Positions 24,163 to 33,217 of a stretch of DNA of 64,000 nt are shown here, piece after piece. Within the stretch, counting starts at the first letter, position 1. Each line of letters begins with the position of its first letter. The position numbers were made by a program, and so were the translations under genes. The stretch is from positions 1 to 64,000 of the forward strand of contig JBBQZO010000017.1 in the NCBI GenBank assembly GCA_038207625.1, written 5' to 3'. The DNA is from JBBQZO01 sp038207625 (GTDB taxonomy: Bacteria; Pseudomonadota; Gammaproteobacteria; Burkholderiales; Burkholderiaceae_D). The notes beneath the pieces are model-generated. The model was not told the origin of the DNA, did not search any database, and was given only the letters and a program-made list of their open reading frames with translations.

Positions 24163-25848
24163 CTATTCCTGCCCGATCAGCACAATCGCGTTGTGCGCGT
24201 CGAACTGCACTTTGCCGGCCGCGACGATCGCGCTCTGACCCGAGTAGTAGTCCTTCACGCGCGCGCCGTCGGCAAACACGCCGGCCACCGTCACCGCCGT
24301 TGCCCGGTCAAGCGGCAAATCAAGCGCGACCACCACCTTGTCGTGGATATCGCCCTGGTCGTAGCTGCGCTTGAAGGTGTACGGCTGGTCCTGCAGTTTT
24401 TGATGCACGCCCGCGCCGACGGACACATGCGCCTGGCGGAACAGGCCGAGCCGGCTCCAGTGCTGGCGCACGTCGGCCAGGTGCACGCCGTTACGCGTGG
24501 CGTTGGCGGCCAGCTCGTCCCAGTTCATGAACGAGCGCAGCACGGCGTCGCCGGCGGCACCCGGCACTTGCAGCAGGCGCGCCGTTTCGTCGCCATAGTA
24601 GATCTGCGCCGCACCCGGCGCGAGCAGCAATTTGGTGGCCGTTTCAAAGGCCCGCACACGGCCCGCGTCGAACGGTTTGTCGTCGTCGTGCGAGCTCATA
24701 TAGTTAAGCAGCGAATAGCCTTTGAGCGGGCCGTTCAGCTTGGCCGAATAGTCGGCAAACAGCGCCTCGTAGCTTTGTTCGGCATCGACCTTCATGCCGA
24801 AGTTAATCATGCTGTCGAAGCCATTGGCATAGAAATTGGCGTGATCGCCGCTGCCCATATCGAAGTTCACGCCCTGCGCCGGCGTGTAGTTATACACTTC
24901 GGCAGTCATGTAGAACTTGTCGTCGCCCAGCTTCTTGGTCGGGTTGGCGCGCTTCCAGTCCTCGTAGGCGGCGCTGGCGACGCTGCGCAAGTCCTTCCAC
25001 ACGCTAGGTTCGACATGCTTGACGGTGTCGCAGCGGAAACCGTCGAAACCGTATTTGCGCACCCAGTCGGCGTGCCACTTCATCAGGTAATAACGCGGCG
25101 CGCGCGGATAACCGGTACGCGCAAAGAACTCGTCGAGCTCCTTCACTTCGCGCGTGTAGCGCCCCTCTTTCTTCCACGCCGCCACCAGCGCGGGCGGCAA
25201 CGCGACATGGGCGTTGCTGTCGGTGCGCACATCGGGCAGGTTTTTGACCAGCACGCAGTCAACCGTTGTGTGCGCGTCCTTGTAGGTGCATTGCGGGCTG
25301 GTGCGCACCCAGTCAGCAGGCCAGACCGGGTCAGCTTTCGTTACCGGGCCCGTATGGTTCATCACCACGTCGAGCAGCACGCGCATGCCGTGCGCGTGGG
25401 CCGTGTCGACCAGCGTGCGCATGTCGTCCTCGGTGCCCAGGTTGGCGTCCACGCTGGTGAAGTCGCGCGCCCAGTAGCCGTGAAAGCCGTAGGACTTGCC
25501 CTGACCTTCATCGGTGCCGGAATGGATCTGTTCGACCGGCGGGGTGATCCAGATCGCGTCCACACCCAGGTCGGCGAAGTAGCCGGCGCGGATTTTGGCG
25601 GTGACACCAGCCAGGTCGCCGCCCGCGTAGGCGCGTTGCGCCGCGCCGTCGCTCTTGCGTGCGTAAGCATGGTCGTTGGCCGGATTGGCATTGTTAAAAC
25701 GGTCCGTCAGCAGAAAATAGACGGTGGCGTTTTCCCACAAAAACGGTTTATGGGCGGCGACCGGCGCCGCCGCGGCAAGCGCGCCGCAGCTCGCGCCCAG
25801 TGTGCCAAAGCAAAGCGCCAGCGTGGCGGCGAGCGACAACAGTTTCAT
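24163..25848 (-). CDS. Secreted GH13 alpha-amylase
   Basis: A 561-residue enzyme with a signal peptide (MKLLSLAATLALCFGTLGASCGALA). The GH13 barrel starts at ENATVYFLLTDRFNN. Conserved regions are LLDVVMNHTGP, FDGFRCDTVKHV with predicted nucleophile Asp274, MTAEVYNY with acid/base Glu317, and MSSHDDD with Asp388. A C-terminal beta domain ends ...IVLIGQE. It resembles periplasmic MalS-like amylases and should cut maltodextrins to maltose and short oligomers in the periplasm. It lies between an MFS carrier and the second Glk-RpiR gene. Both flanking gaps hold strong hairpins. Confidence 0.92.
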   Translation of the reverse strand: MKLLSLAATLALCFGTLGASCGALAAAAPVAAHKPFLWENATVYFLLTDRFNNANPANDHAYARKSDGAAQRAYAGGDLAGVTAKIRAGYFADLGVDAIWITPPVEQIHSGTDEGQGKSYGFHGYWARDFTSVDANLGTEDDMRTLVDTAHAHGMRVLLDVVMNHTGPVTKADPVWPADWVRTSPQCTYKDAHTTVDCVLVKNLPDVRTDSNAHVALPPALVAAWKKEGRYTREVKELDEFFARTGYPRAPRYYLMKWHADWVRKYGFDGFRCDTVKHVEPSVWKDLRSVASAAYEDWKRANPTKKLGDDKFYMTAEVYNYTPAQGVNFDMGSGDHANFYANGFDSMINFGMKVDAEQSYEALFADYSAKLNGPLKGYSLLNYMSSHDDDKPFDAGRVRAFETATKLLLAPGAAQIYYGDETARLLQVPGAAGDAVLRSFMNWDELAANATRNGVHLADVRQHWSRLGLFRQAHVSVGAGVHQKLQDQPYTFKRSYDQGDIHDKVVVALDLPLDRATAVTVAGVFADGARVKDYYSGQSAIVAAGKVQFDAHNAIVLIGQE

Positions 25849-25906
25849 GCGTATCCATCCTGATCAACGTTGTGGGGTAGCGCCGGCAGCATGCGCTGCC
25901 GGGCAA

Positions 25907-25941
25907 ACTGACGCGGCGCCGACCTGCGGCGGCGCGTCAGT
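25907..25941 (-). other. Strong hairpin between MFS carrier and amylase genes
   Basis: ACTGACGCG and CGCGTCAGT form a 9-bp perfect outer stem with further inner pairing. A second small stem (CCGGCAG / CTGCCGG) lies beside it at about 25883-25902. There is no U-tract. Probably it modulates expression along the operon. Confidence 0.45.
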
Positions 25942-25958
25942 GGCGATCACCTGCTGTT

Positions 25959-27338
25959 TTAGTGCGCGCTGGCGCGTGCGCTGCCGACCGCAGCCGGCTC
26001 AAGCGCCTCGCCTGGCGCCGCTTCGACGGCGTCGTCCTGCACCAGCAGTGTCAACACGCCGCCGATGGCCAGACACACGCCGCCAACGACCAGCGCCATG
26101 GCCGGATTGTTGCCGAACACGTGCTTGACCAGCGGTCCCAGTACGACGCCAGCGATCAGTTGCGGAATCACGACGACGAAGTTGAACAAGCCCATGTAGT
26201 AGCCCATGCGCTTGGCAGGCAGCGAGCCGGCCAGGATCGCGTACGGCACCGTCAGCACGCTGGCCCACGCAATGCCCACACCCACCATCGGCAACAGCAT
26301 CATTTGCTTGGACGAGATCAGGAAGATGCTGACCAGGCTGACGCCGCCGATCACCAGGCTTAACATGTGCACCACTTTGCGGGTGGTGAAGCGCGCCAGG
26401 TAAGGCAGACCGAAAGCGGCCAGCGCCGACACGCCGCCGTACACGGCGAACATGATGCCGACCCAGTTGCCGCCTTCCTGGTAATTGGCTGAGTGCGCAT
26501 CGACCGCGTGGAACACGTTATTGGCCACGGCCGGGGTGGTGTACACCCACAGCGAATAGAAGGCAAACCAGCTGAAGAACTGCACGTAGGCCAGTTGCAC
26601 CATCGTCTTGGGCATCTTGGTGAAGCCGCCGATGATCTCGACGAAGGCTTTGCCGATGCCCTGCGCCTGCTTGCGCTCGGCGCGGAAGGCTGCCAGATCG
26701 GCCGGCGGGATTTCGGTGCTGGTGAAGACGGTCCAGATCACCGCCAGCGAGTACACGGCGGCGCCTGCGTAGTACGCGTAGCGCACCGTGTCAGGAATGG
26801 CGCCGCCCACCGAGTCGTTGCTCACGCCCAGGTAGTCGGTGAAGATGGTCGGCAGCAGCGAGGCGATCACGGTGCCGCAGCCGATGAAGAAAGTTTGCAT
26901 CGCGAAGCCGGCGGTCTGCTGGTCCGCATTGAGCTTGTCGCCGACGAAAGCGCGAAACGGCTCCATCGAGATATTGATCGACGTGTCCATCACCCACAGC
27001 ATGATGGCGGCGATGAACAACGTACTCGAATTGGGCATGAAGGCGATCGCGATCGACGCGAGGATCGCGCCGACGAAGAAGAACGGGCGGCGCCGTCCCC
27101 ACTTGGCGTGCCAGGTGTTGTCGCTCATGTGGCCGATGATCGGCTGCACCAGCAGGCCCGTCAACGGGCCGGCCAGCCACAGGAAGGACAGGTTCTGCAT
27201 GTCCGCGCCCAGCGTCGAAAAGATCCGGCTGGTGTTGGTGTTTTGCAGCGCGAAGCCGAATTGAATGCCGAAAAAGCCCAGGCTCATGTTCCATAACTGC
27301 CAGAACGAGAGGCGCGGTTTTAGTGAAGAAATGTTCAT
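25959..27338 (-). CDS. MFS sugar transporter, SLC45/GPH-like (maltose/glucose carrier candidate)
   Basis: A 459-residue, twelve-helix carrier starting at ATG 27338 (MNISSLKPRLSFWQLWNMSLGFFGIQFGF). Typical motifs of the SLC45/sucrose-proton symporter-like group are seen: LNTNTSRIFSTLGA-type helix 1-2 loop, GPLTGLLVQPIIGHMSD and WGRRRPFF. The family imports di- and monosaccharides with protons. It lies between GH31 alpha-glucosidase (upstream, 56 bp) and alpha-amylase, so maltose or glucose is the likely substrate. A second member lies divergently at 30125-31396. Substrate assignment is by context. Confidence 0.88.
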   Translation of the reverse strand: MNISSLKPRLSFWQLWNMSLGFFGIQFGFALQNTNTSRIFSTLGADMQNLSFLWLAGPLTGLLVQPIIGHMSDNTWHAKWGRRRPFFFVGAILASIAIAFMPNSSTLFIAAIMLWVMDTSINISMEPFRAFVGDKLNADQQTAGFAMQTFFIGCGTVIASLLPTIFTDYLGVSNDSVGGAIPDTVRYAYYAGAAVYSLAVIWTVFTSTEIPPADLAAFRAERKQAQGIGKAFVEIIGGFTKMPKTMVQLAYVQFFSWFAFYSLWVYTTPAVANNVFHAVDAHSANYQEGGNWVGIMFAVYGGVSALAAFGLPYLARFTTRKVVHMLSLVIGGVSLVSIFLISSKQMMLLPMVGVGIAWASVLTVPYAILAGSLPAKRMGYYMGLFNFVVVIPQLIAGVVLGPLVKHVFGNNPAMALVVGGVCLAIGGVLTLLVQDDAVEAAPGEALEPAAVGSARASAH

Positions 27339-27394
27339 CCTGATGTCCCCATTTTTAATTGGGCTGGACGAAACGCCAGCCTCCCTACAGACGG

Positions 27395-29836
27395 TCAAAG
27401 AGCGATAGAAAAACCGCCACTATCGTTCTTGACCACTACTTTACTGACCTTGCATTGTTGATTGATCCAGCCCGGCTGTACCGGCGCGTCCAGAAACGAG
27501 TACGTCGCCGCCACGGGCGCCAGCGCCTTGCCGTTCAAGGACAGCGCGGGCGCTTCGCCGAAGCCGTGCAGGATGATTTCGAGATTGGCAAACCTGGACT
27601 TGATTGATCCTTCGGCGGCGTCGAACGTAAGGCGCTTGCTGGCCGGATCGTAGCTGATGCGGCGCTTGTAGAATTGGCCTTTCTGGTAGCCGAAGCTGGC
27701 CCCGTCGTCTTCGTAGTAGACATAGCTGTTGCTCACGTCGCCCCGATACAGGTGCAGCGCCAGCGTGTCGGTGGGCTGCTGCATGGTCGACTGCACCAGC
27801 GACTGCATCGGCACGATGCTACTCTCTTTGACGTAGACCGGCAGCTGTTCGAGCACCAGTTCAAGGATCTTGTCCTGCCCGCCCGCCTCGACCGTGTCGT
27901 CGTACAGCTTGTACCATTTACCGGCCGGGAAATGGGCCTTGCCGAAGGTCTTGGTGCTGTCGAACGGCAGCACCAGCAGCGCCGGGCCGAACATGTACTG
28001 ATTCTGAAACGCCGTGTCGTAGACCTTGGCGTCGTGCGTGTAATCGATTGCCAGCGTGCGCATCACCGGCGCGCCGCTGTTGGCCGCATCAAAGAAGGCC
28101 GAGTACAGATACGGCATCAGCTTGTAGCGCAGCCCGATGTAGTCGCGCGCGATGGTCAGCACATCCTCGCCGAAGGTCCACGGCTCGGATGACTTCGAAC
28201 CACGCGAGGCGTGATTGCGAAAGTACGGCGTGAACGCGCCGATCTGCATCCAGCGCGCGTACAGCGATTCGGTGGGCACGCCCATGAAGCCGCCCACGTC
28301 CATGCCAGTGAACGCGATGCCCGACACGCCCAGGCTATTGAGCAGGCGAACGCCCAGCAGCATGTGCTCCTCTTCGGCCACGTTGTCACCGGTCCAGATG
28401 GCGCTGTAGCGCTGCAGGCCCGCAAAACCGGAGCGTGACAGCATGAACGGGCGCAGCTTGGTGGCCTCCTTCATGCCTTCGTAACTGGCGCGCGTCATCT
28501 CCAGCGCGAACACGTTGCGCGCTTGTTTGTGGGTGGTGCGCGCGCCGTCGAAATCGAACAGCACGTTGTTGGGCATGCGCTGGCCCCAGGTGGACACTTC
28601 ATTCATGTCGTTCCACAGCCCGGCCACGCCGATGTCGGCAAACGCTTTGACTTCCTTGCGCCACCAGGTGCGCCCCTTGCTGCTGGTGAAGTCGGGGAAA
28701 TGGCACCAGCCAGGCCACACTTCGCCGGTGTAGTTTGTGCCATCCGGGTAGTGCACAAACACGTCGTCCTTCAGGCCGCGCTCGTACACCCCGTAGCCCT
28801 TTTCGACTTTGACGCCGGGGTCGACGATGACGGTGGTCTTGAAGCCCTGCGCGGCCAGTTTGGCCACCATCGCCTGCGGGTCCTTGAAGCGGCTCTTGTC
28901 CCACGTGAACAGCTTGTAGGCGTCCATGTAATCGATGTCGAGCGTGATGCCGTCGGCCGGAATGCGCTTCTCGCGCAGCGTCTGGGCGATGCGCATCACT
29001 TCCGTCTCCGGATAGTAGCTGTAGCGGTTCTGCTGGTAACCCAGACTCCACAGCGGCGGCAGCGGCATGCGCCCGGTCAGCGCCGTGTACGACGAGATGA
29101 TGTCGGCCACGCGCGGATGGTGGATGAAGTAGTAGTTCATCTCGCCGCCCTGGGCCGAGAAGGAGGCGAAGCGGTCGTTGCTGGCGCCGAAATTGAAGTC
29201 GCTCTGGTAGCTGTTGTCGAGGAAGATGCCGTAACTGAGGCCGTCGTGAATGCCGATGAAAAACGGCACGCTGGCGTACAAGGGATCGGTGCCGCTGCCG
29301 TAGCGGAAAGCGTCGGTGTTCCAGTTGGTGTAAGCGTGGCCGCGCCGGTCCAGGTCGCCCGTCTTTTCGCCCAGGCCGATGAAGCGCTCGCCGTCCTGCA
29401 GCTTTTTGTAGCTGGTCACCTCGTCGCCGATCCACGACGTTTGCAGGCCCGGCTCATCGGCGTTGATGACCTTGCCATCGAGCGTGGAAAAAGTCAGCGC
29501 GAACGGATGCTTGCCGATGCGCGCGCGCAGTGCGTCCGTGGTGATCAGCACTTCCTGCGCGTTTTGCGTGACGCCAATGCGGCTGTCGAGCGGCTTGGCC
29601 ACGACGGCGTACGAAAAATCGCGCCCGAGCGGCTGCTTGTCGATGCGCACCCGGATCACCGACGGACTGTAGACGGTCAGCTCGACCTCGCCGCCGGCGG
29701 CGTGCAGGCGCACCTGCTGGCCGTGCACCTCGACTGCGCGCACCTCGCCCACGTCACGCACCGGCTCGGCGGCGCCGGCCAGCACGCTCACGGCGCACGC
29801 GCCAAGGACGAAGCAGGTTCTCCAGCTTGCAATCAT
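27395..29836 (-). CDS. Secreted GH31 alpha-glucosidase
   Basis: An 813-residue enzyme from ATG 29836, with a signal peptide (MIASWRTCFVLGACAVSVLAGAA). It has an N-terminal beta-sandwich domain, then the GH31 barrel from about residue 250. Predicted nucleophile is Asp410 in GLWNDMNEVSTW and acid/base Asp484 in IWTGDNVAEEE. The C-terminal beta domains end ...SGGFSIAL. It would release glucose from the non-reducing ends of maltodextrins in the periplasm. It is the first gene of the minus-strand unit GH31, MFS, amylase, Glk-RpiR. The upstream divergent region carries two candidate operators. Confidence 0.93.
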   Translation of the reverse strand: MIASWRTCFVLGACAVSVLAGAAEPVRDVGEVRAVEVHGQQVRLHAAGGEVELTVYSPSVIRVRIDKQPLGRDFSYAVVAKPLDSRIGVTQNAQEVLITTDALRARIGKHPFALTFSTLDGKVINADEPGLQTSWIGDEVTSYKKLQDGERFIGLGEKTGDLDRRGHAYTNWNTDAFRYGSGTDPLYASVPFFIGIHDGLSYGIFLDNSYQSDFNFGASNDRFASFSAQGGEMNYYFIHHPRVADIISSYTALTGRMPLPPLWSLGYQQNRYSYYPETEVMRIAQTLREKRIPADGITLDIDYMDAYKLFTWDKSRFKDPQAMVAKLAAQGFKTTVIVDPGVKVEKGYGVYERGLKDDVFVHYPDGTNYTGEVWPGWCHFPDFTSSKGRTWWRKEVKAFADIGVAGLWNDMNEVSTWGQRMPNNVLFDFDGARTTHKQARNVFALEMTRASYEGMKEATKLRPFMLSRSGFAGLQRYSAIWTGDNVAEEEHMLLGVRLLNSLGVSGIAFTGMDVGGFMGVPTESLYARWMQIGAFTPYFRNHASRGSKSSEPWTFGEDVLTIARDYIGLRYKLMPYLYSAFFDAANSGAPVMRTLAIDYTHDAKVYDTAFQNQYMFGPALLVLPFDSTKTFGKAHFPAGKWYKLYDDTVEAGGQDKILELVLEQLPVYVKESSIVPMQSLVQSTMQQPTDTLALHLYRGDVSNSYVYYEDDGASFGYQKGQFYKRRISYDPASKRLTFDAAEGSIKSRFANLEIILHGFGEAPALSLNGKALAPVAATYSFLDAPVQPGWINQQCKVSKVVVKNDSGGFSIAL

Positions 29837-29947
29837 CGGGTAACTTTCATACAGGCCCTGCGGCTGGCAAGGCGCGCTTGCCACGCTGCGGTGACGGAGT
29901 GGCGCCGCCGTAAGAAAACAGCGCTGCGCCAGACGAATAAATCAATT

Positions 29948-29962
29948 TGTAGGAAAATAACA
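29948..29962. promoter_or_regulatory. Degenerate operator-like site near the GH31 start
   Basis: TGTAGGAAAATAACA matches 9 of 12 positions of TGTAGT-N3-ACTACA. It lies 112 bp upstream of the GH31 start in the divergent region with the second MFS gene. Confidence 0.4.
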
Positions 29963-30036
29963 TGACGAAACTTATGTGTCAATCTAAACAGTTCCATAGT
30001 AAAATTCCCGCTGCTGCGCTCATTTCACGACGGTTT

Positions 30037-30051
30037 TGTAGTCAAACAACA
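30037..30051. promoter_or_regulatory. Candidate RpiR-type operator between GH31 and MFS genes
   Basis: TGTAGTCAAACAACA matches 11 of 12 positions; the spacer CAA equals that at 12725. It is 74 bp upstream of the second MFS gene and 201 bp upstream of GH31, so it may serve both directions. Confidence 0.6.
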
Positions 30052-30124
30052 TCATGGGCCAGCCATACATAGAAAGCGCGCAACAGCGCGCGCACATCGA
30101 GACAGTCAGACCGACGAGGACACC

Positions 30125-31396
30125 ATGCTGGACATGCAAAAGCGCCTGAGCAATTCTTTTTACGCCATCATCAGCCTGCCATCGACGGCGATGGGATTCG
30201 CGCTGTCGATCCAGATTTCGGCGCTAAGCTGGCTGCTCAGCACCAAATACAATCTCGATATCCATGAAATCGGCATCGTCTGGGCGGCCGGGCCGCTGGC
30301 CGGCATCTTCGGCCAGGTGATCATCGGCCTGATCAGCGACAAGGCCTGGTTCTGGGGCGGACGGCGCCGCCCCTTTATCATGGTCGGCGGCGCGCTGGCC
30401 GCGCTGATGCTGTTTCTGCTGCCGCGCATCGACGTCGTCAGCCGCCTGCTGGGCATCGGCAATATCGTGGTCGTCGCCGTCATCATCGCCATCACGCTCG
30501 ACCTGGCGATCAACATCAGCTTCAATCCGACGCGCGCGATCATCGCCGACGTCACGCCGGACGGCGCGCCGCGCATGCGCGGTTACACCTGGATGCAGAC
30601 CATCTCCGGTTTTTTTGGCGTGCTGGCCTACGTGATCGGCGGCCAGCTTGACAACTACATCCTGATCGACTTCGGCATCGTGGTGGTGTTTCTGTTTTCG
30701 GTGGTGCCGACCTTCTTCATCGCCGAACCGCGCGAGCTGAACACCGTCGCCGACGAAGAAAAGAGCGCCACCGACTGGGGCCAGCTGTGGCGCATCTACA
30801 TCGCGCACGGCTTCTCGTGGATCGGCGTGCAGTCGATGTTCGTCTACATTATCGCCTTCATCCAGCAACACCTGATCTCGTCGAGCGCGACCAAGGTCGA
30901 GATGGCGGCGCAGTCGGGCCAGATCATCGGCTTCTCGTTTGCGATCATGAGCACGGTCGGCTTCATCCTGCCGGCGCTGGTGCTCGCGCCCCTGGCGGCG
31001 CGCATCGGGCGCGTGCGCACCCAGGCTTTATCCCTGGGCATCATGGCGCTGGCGTATTTCGCGATCGCGTTCACGGCCCGTACCCCGGCCACCATGTATG
31101 CGCTGATGGCCGTGGTGGGAATCGGCTGGGCCGCCATCGTCAGCCTGCCGTTTGCGATCATGAGCGAAAAGGTCGACCGCAGCCGCATGGGTTTTTTCAT
31201 GGGCATGTTTAATCTGTCGGTGGTGCTGCCGCAGCTGTTCGCCAGCATGGTGCTGGGCAAGGTGATACTGGACGCGCCCGACAAGGGCACCATCTTCATG
31301 CTGTGCGGCGCCTGCCTGGCGGTGTCGTCGGTGTTGTGGTTGCTGGTCAAGGAAGACCAGCTGGCGCAGCGCACGCTGGTGCCGGCGCCGCACTAA
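30125..31396 (+). CDS. MFS sugar transporter, SLC45/GPH-like (second carrier)
   Basis: A 423-residue, twelve-helix carrier of the same group as the 25959-27338 protein. It starts MLDMQKRLSNSFYAIISLPS and carries GPLAGIFGQVIIGLISD, FWGGRRRPFIMVGG and the conserved polar helix 4. The ribosome site is CGAGGA, 7 nt before the ATG. It is divergent from GH31 and shares its regulatory region. Having two carriers suggests separate substrates or affinities, for example glucose and maltose. Context-based. Confidence 0.88.
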   Translation: MLDMQKRLSNSFYAIISLPSTAMGFALSIQISALSWLLSTKYNLDIHEIGIVWAAGPLAGIFGQVIIGLISDKAWFWGGRRRPFIMVGGALAALMLFLLPRIDVVSRLLGIGNIVVVAVIIAITLDLAINISFNPTRAIIADVTPDGAPRMRGYTWMQTISGFFGVLAYVIGGQLDNYILIDFGIVVVFLFSVVPTFFIAEPRELNTVADEEKSATDWGQLWRIYIAHGFSWIGVQSMFVYIIAFIQQHLISSSATKVEMAAQSGQIIGFSFAIMSTVGFILPALVLAPLAARIGRVRTQALSLGIMALAYFAIAFTARTPATMYALMAVVGIGWAAIVSLPFAIMSEKVDRSRMGFFMGMFNLSVVLPQLFASMVLGKVILDAPDKGTIFMLCGACLAVSSVLWLLVKEDQLAQRTLVPAPH

Positions 31397-31479
31397 ACGC
31401 AGTCATCTGGCAGCCGCCGGCGCGGGGGAGCTGGCGGCGTTTGCGCCACCGCCTCCCCTATTTCAGCGAGCATACCAGC

Positions 31480-31974
31480 ATGATCCATCAAGGCGCCATT
31501 GCGGCCACCGATGTCGAACTTCAATCCGGCTCCCCCTACCCGGAGCCCTTCCATTCCCGTCTGGGCAATCACAACTGGCGCGCGCTGGGCGACCATTTCG
31601 GCCTTACCCAGTTTGGCTTTCACCTCGAATCACTCGATCCGGGCGACCAGTCATCGGTGCGCCACTGGCATACCGATAACGATGAGATGGTGTACGTGCT
31701 GGCCGGCGAACTGACGGTGTGCACCAATGATGGCGAATCGATACTGACGGCGGGCATGTGCATCGGCTTCAAGGCCGGCACACGCAATGCGCACAACCTG
31801 CTCAACCGCAGCGCGGCGCCGGCCAGCTTCATCGTGGCCGGATCGCGCGTGTCGGGCGACACCGCGTTTTATCCGGACGACGACCTGGCCTGGTTCGCCA
31901 CCGAGGCCGGCTGGATTCCTACCCACAAAGATGGACGCGCCTACCCGATGCCGGGCGACGCGCCAGCCGGCTAG
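31480..31974 (+). CDS. Cupin-domain protein
   Basis: A 164-residue protein with one cupin barrel: the first motif HWHTDNDEMVYVLAGELTV and the second LTAGMCIGFKAGTRNAHNLLN both contain metal-binding His residues. The C-terminal part (DLAWFATEAGWIPTHKDGRAY) is conserved in this type. The role is unknown; it may be a metal-dependent small-molecule enzyme. The frame is open from 31303, but that would overlap the MFS gene; the cupin fold needs only the part from ATG 31480. It converges with the next gene, overlapping it by 4 nt. Confidence 0.85.
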   Translation: MIHQGAIAATDVELQSGSPYPEPFHSRLGNHNWRALGDHFGLTQFGFHLESLDPGDQSSVRHWHTDNDEMVYVLAGELTVCTNDGESILTAGMCIGFKAGTRNAHNLLNRSAAPASFIVAGSRVSGDTAFYPDDDLAWFATEAGWIPTHKDGRAYPMPGDAPAG

Positions 31975-32192
31975 TTATTGCGCGAACTCGAAATCAGGAT
32001 GCCGGCGCCGGCGGCGATCACGATCACGCTGGCCCATAGGGGAATGTTGACGTTTTCACGCTCGGACGAGGTGATCGCGATCGGTCCGATCTGGGCTTGA
32101 TGGGTTTGTTTTGTGAAGCTGAAGCCGCCGAAGGCCAAGCCTAGTACGCCGGCGACAATCAACAGCGCGCCGATCAGTTTAGTTGCATTCAT
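31971..32192 (-). CDS. Small two-TM membrane protein
   Basis: A 73-residue protein starting MNATKLIGALLIVAGVLGLA at ATG 32192, with a second membrane helix LWASVIVIAAGAGILIS and a short polar loop between (FTKQTHQAQIGPIAITSSER). This belongs to a widespread family of small membrane proteins of unknown function. Its stop overlaps the convergent cupin stop. Confidence 0.75.
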   Translation of the reverse strand: MNATKLIGALLIVAGVLGLAFGGFSFTKQTHQAQIGPIAITSSERENVNIPLWASVIVIAAGAGILISSSRNN

Positions 32193-32342
32193 TTTGCTTA
32201 TCCTCGGTGTGTGCGGCGTGCCCGGCAAAGTGCCTGCGACGCCGGGACCCGACGTATTCGATGAGTCCGATCAAATTGTGCGCGCAGGCAAGACGTGGGT
32301 CGGTGCGCCAGCACGCTTAGCCGTGCACGCCGGGCACCTGCC

Positions 32343-32813
32343 CTAGAGCGCAGGTTTGATGACCATCAGCGCATAGATCAGCATCATCGCCACGAAGGCC
32401 GGATAGCCCAGCCACTCCCAGTAGCGCGCGTAGCGCCAGTACAGCAGCGGCAGCTGGCGCTGCTGCGCCAGCGCCAGATCGGCCAGCGCGGCCATACGGA
32501 TCTGCAGCCACAGCACGGGCAGCCAGCAGCAGCCGGCGAGCGCATACAGCGCGTAGCTCCACAGCAGCCAGGGCTGGCTCAGCGGCCAGCCGCCCAACCA
32601 GACCATCGCCAGGCCACTGGCCGGCTGCAGTATCACCGTCGGCGTGGTGAACCACCAGTCGGCCCGCACCACCAGCCGCAGCACGGGCGCAATCGCCGCC
32701 ACGTCGCGACGGCGATTGACGAAGTACAGGTAGAATGCGCTGCCAAATCCGGTGCCGACCAGGACCACGCTGGACAGGATATGCAACAGCTTTAGCAGCA
32801 GGTAGGTAGTCAT
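32343..32813 (-). CDS. DUF2269-family integral membrane protein
   Basis: A 156-residue membrane protein with four helices: MTTYLLLKLLHILSSVVLVG, LVVRADWWFTTPTVILQPAS, LWSYALYALAGCCWLPVLWL and YPAFVAMMLIYALMVIKPAL. The HILS...G and W-rich helix 2 are typical of DUF2269. The start overlaps the stop of the DoxX-like gene by 4 nt (32810-32813), so it is the last gene of the three-gene unit with the saccharopine-dehydrogenase-like protein. Confidence 0.88.
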   Translation of the reverse strand: MTTYLLLKLLHILSSVVLVGTGFGSAFYLYFVNRRRDVAAIAPVLRLVVRADWWFTTPTVILQPASGLAMVWLGGWPLSQPWLLWSYALYALAGCCWLPVLWLQIRMAALADLALAQQRQLPLLYWRYARYWEWLGYPAFVAMMLIYALMVIKPAL

Positions 32814-33193
32814 GACACAGGTTGCGCCGGCGCGACGTCCCGATCAAGCGACCACAGGATCAGCAAGATCGGCAGGTTCTTCACTATCGGGCCGAACGGG
32901 TGCAGCCAGAACTCGGGCAAGCACAGCGTGATGATCAAGGTATACCCGACGATCAATGCCGCTTGCGCGCGCCACAGCCAACGCCTGTGCACGCACAAGG
33001 TCAGCAGGCCAAGCAGCACATCGAGCAGTGCACTGGCGGTCAGCAGCCATTGCGCCACGCGCTCGTGCAAGCCCACCCGCGCTAGCAGGGCCAGGCTGTC
33101 CGTCTTCGGGTAGAGGCACAGCACGACCACGCCGGTGACCAGCCAGACGCTCGCCAGTACGCAGCGCGTGAGACGTCGCTCGAGCGTTGTCAT
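32810..33193 (-). CDS. DoxX-like membrane protein
   Basis: A 127-residue, four-helix protein of the DoxX-like group. A strong GGGAG lies 7 nt before ATG 33193, which decides the start over the in-frame ATG at 33217 that abuts the upstream stop. It has LARVGLHERVAQWLLTASAL, DVLLGLLTLCV and PIVKNLPILLILWSLDRD. It is translationally coupled to DUF2269 downstream. DUF2269, DoxX-like and saccharopine-dehydrogenase-like genes are often neighbours; the joint function is not established. Confidence 0.85.
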   Translation of the reverse strand: MTTLERRLTRCVLASVWLVTGVVVLCLYPKTDSLALLARVGLHERVAQWLLTASALLDVLLGLLTLCVHRRWLWRAQAALIVGYTLIITLCLPEFWLHPFGPIVKNLPILLILWSLDRDVAPAQPVS

Positions 33194-33217
33194 GCGCACT
33201 CCCAGATTGGCGCGCAT

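Noticed and set aside
30009..30052. A possible riboswitch in the divergent GH31/MFS leader
   Set aside because: No conserved riboswitch core could be recognised; the palindromic DNA site explains the pattern better.
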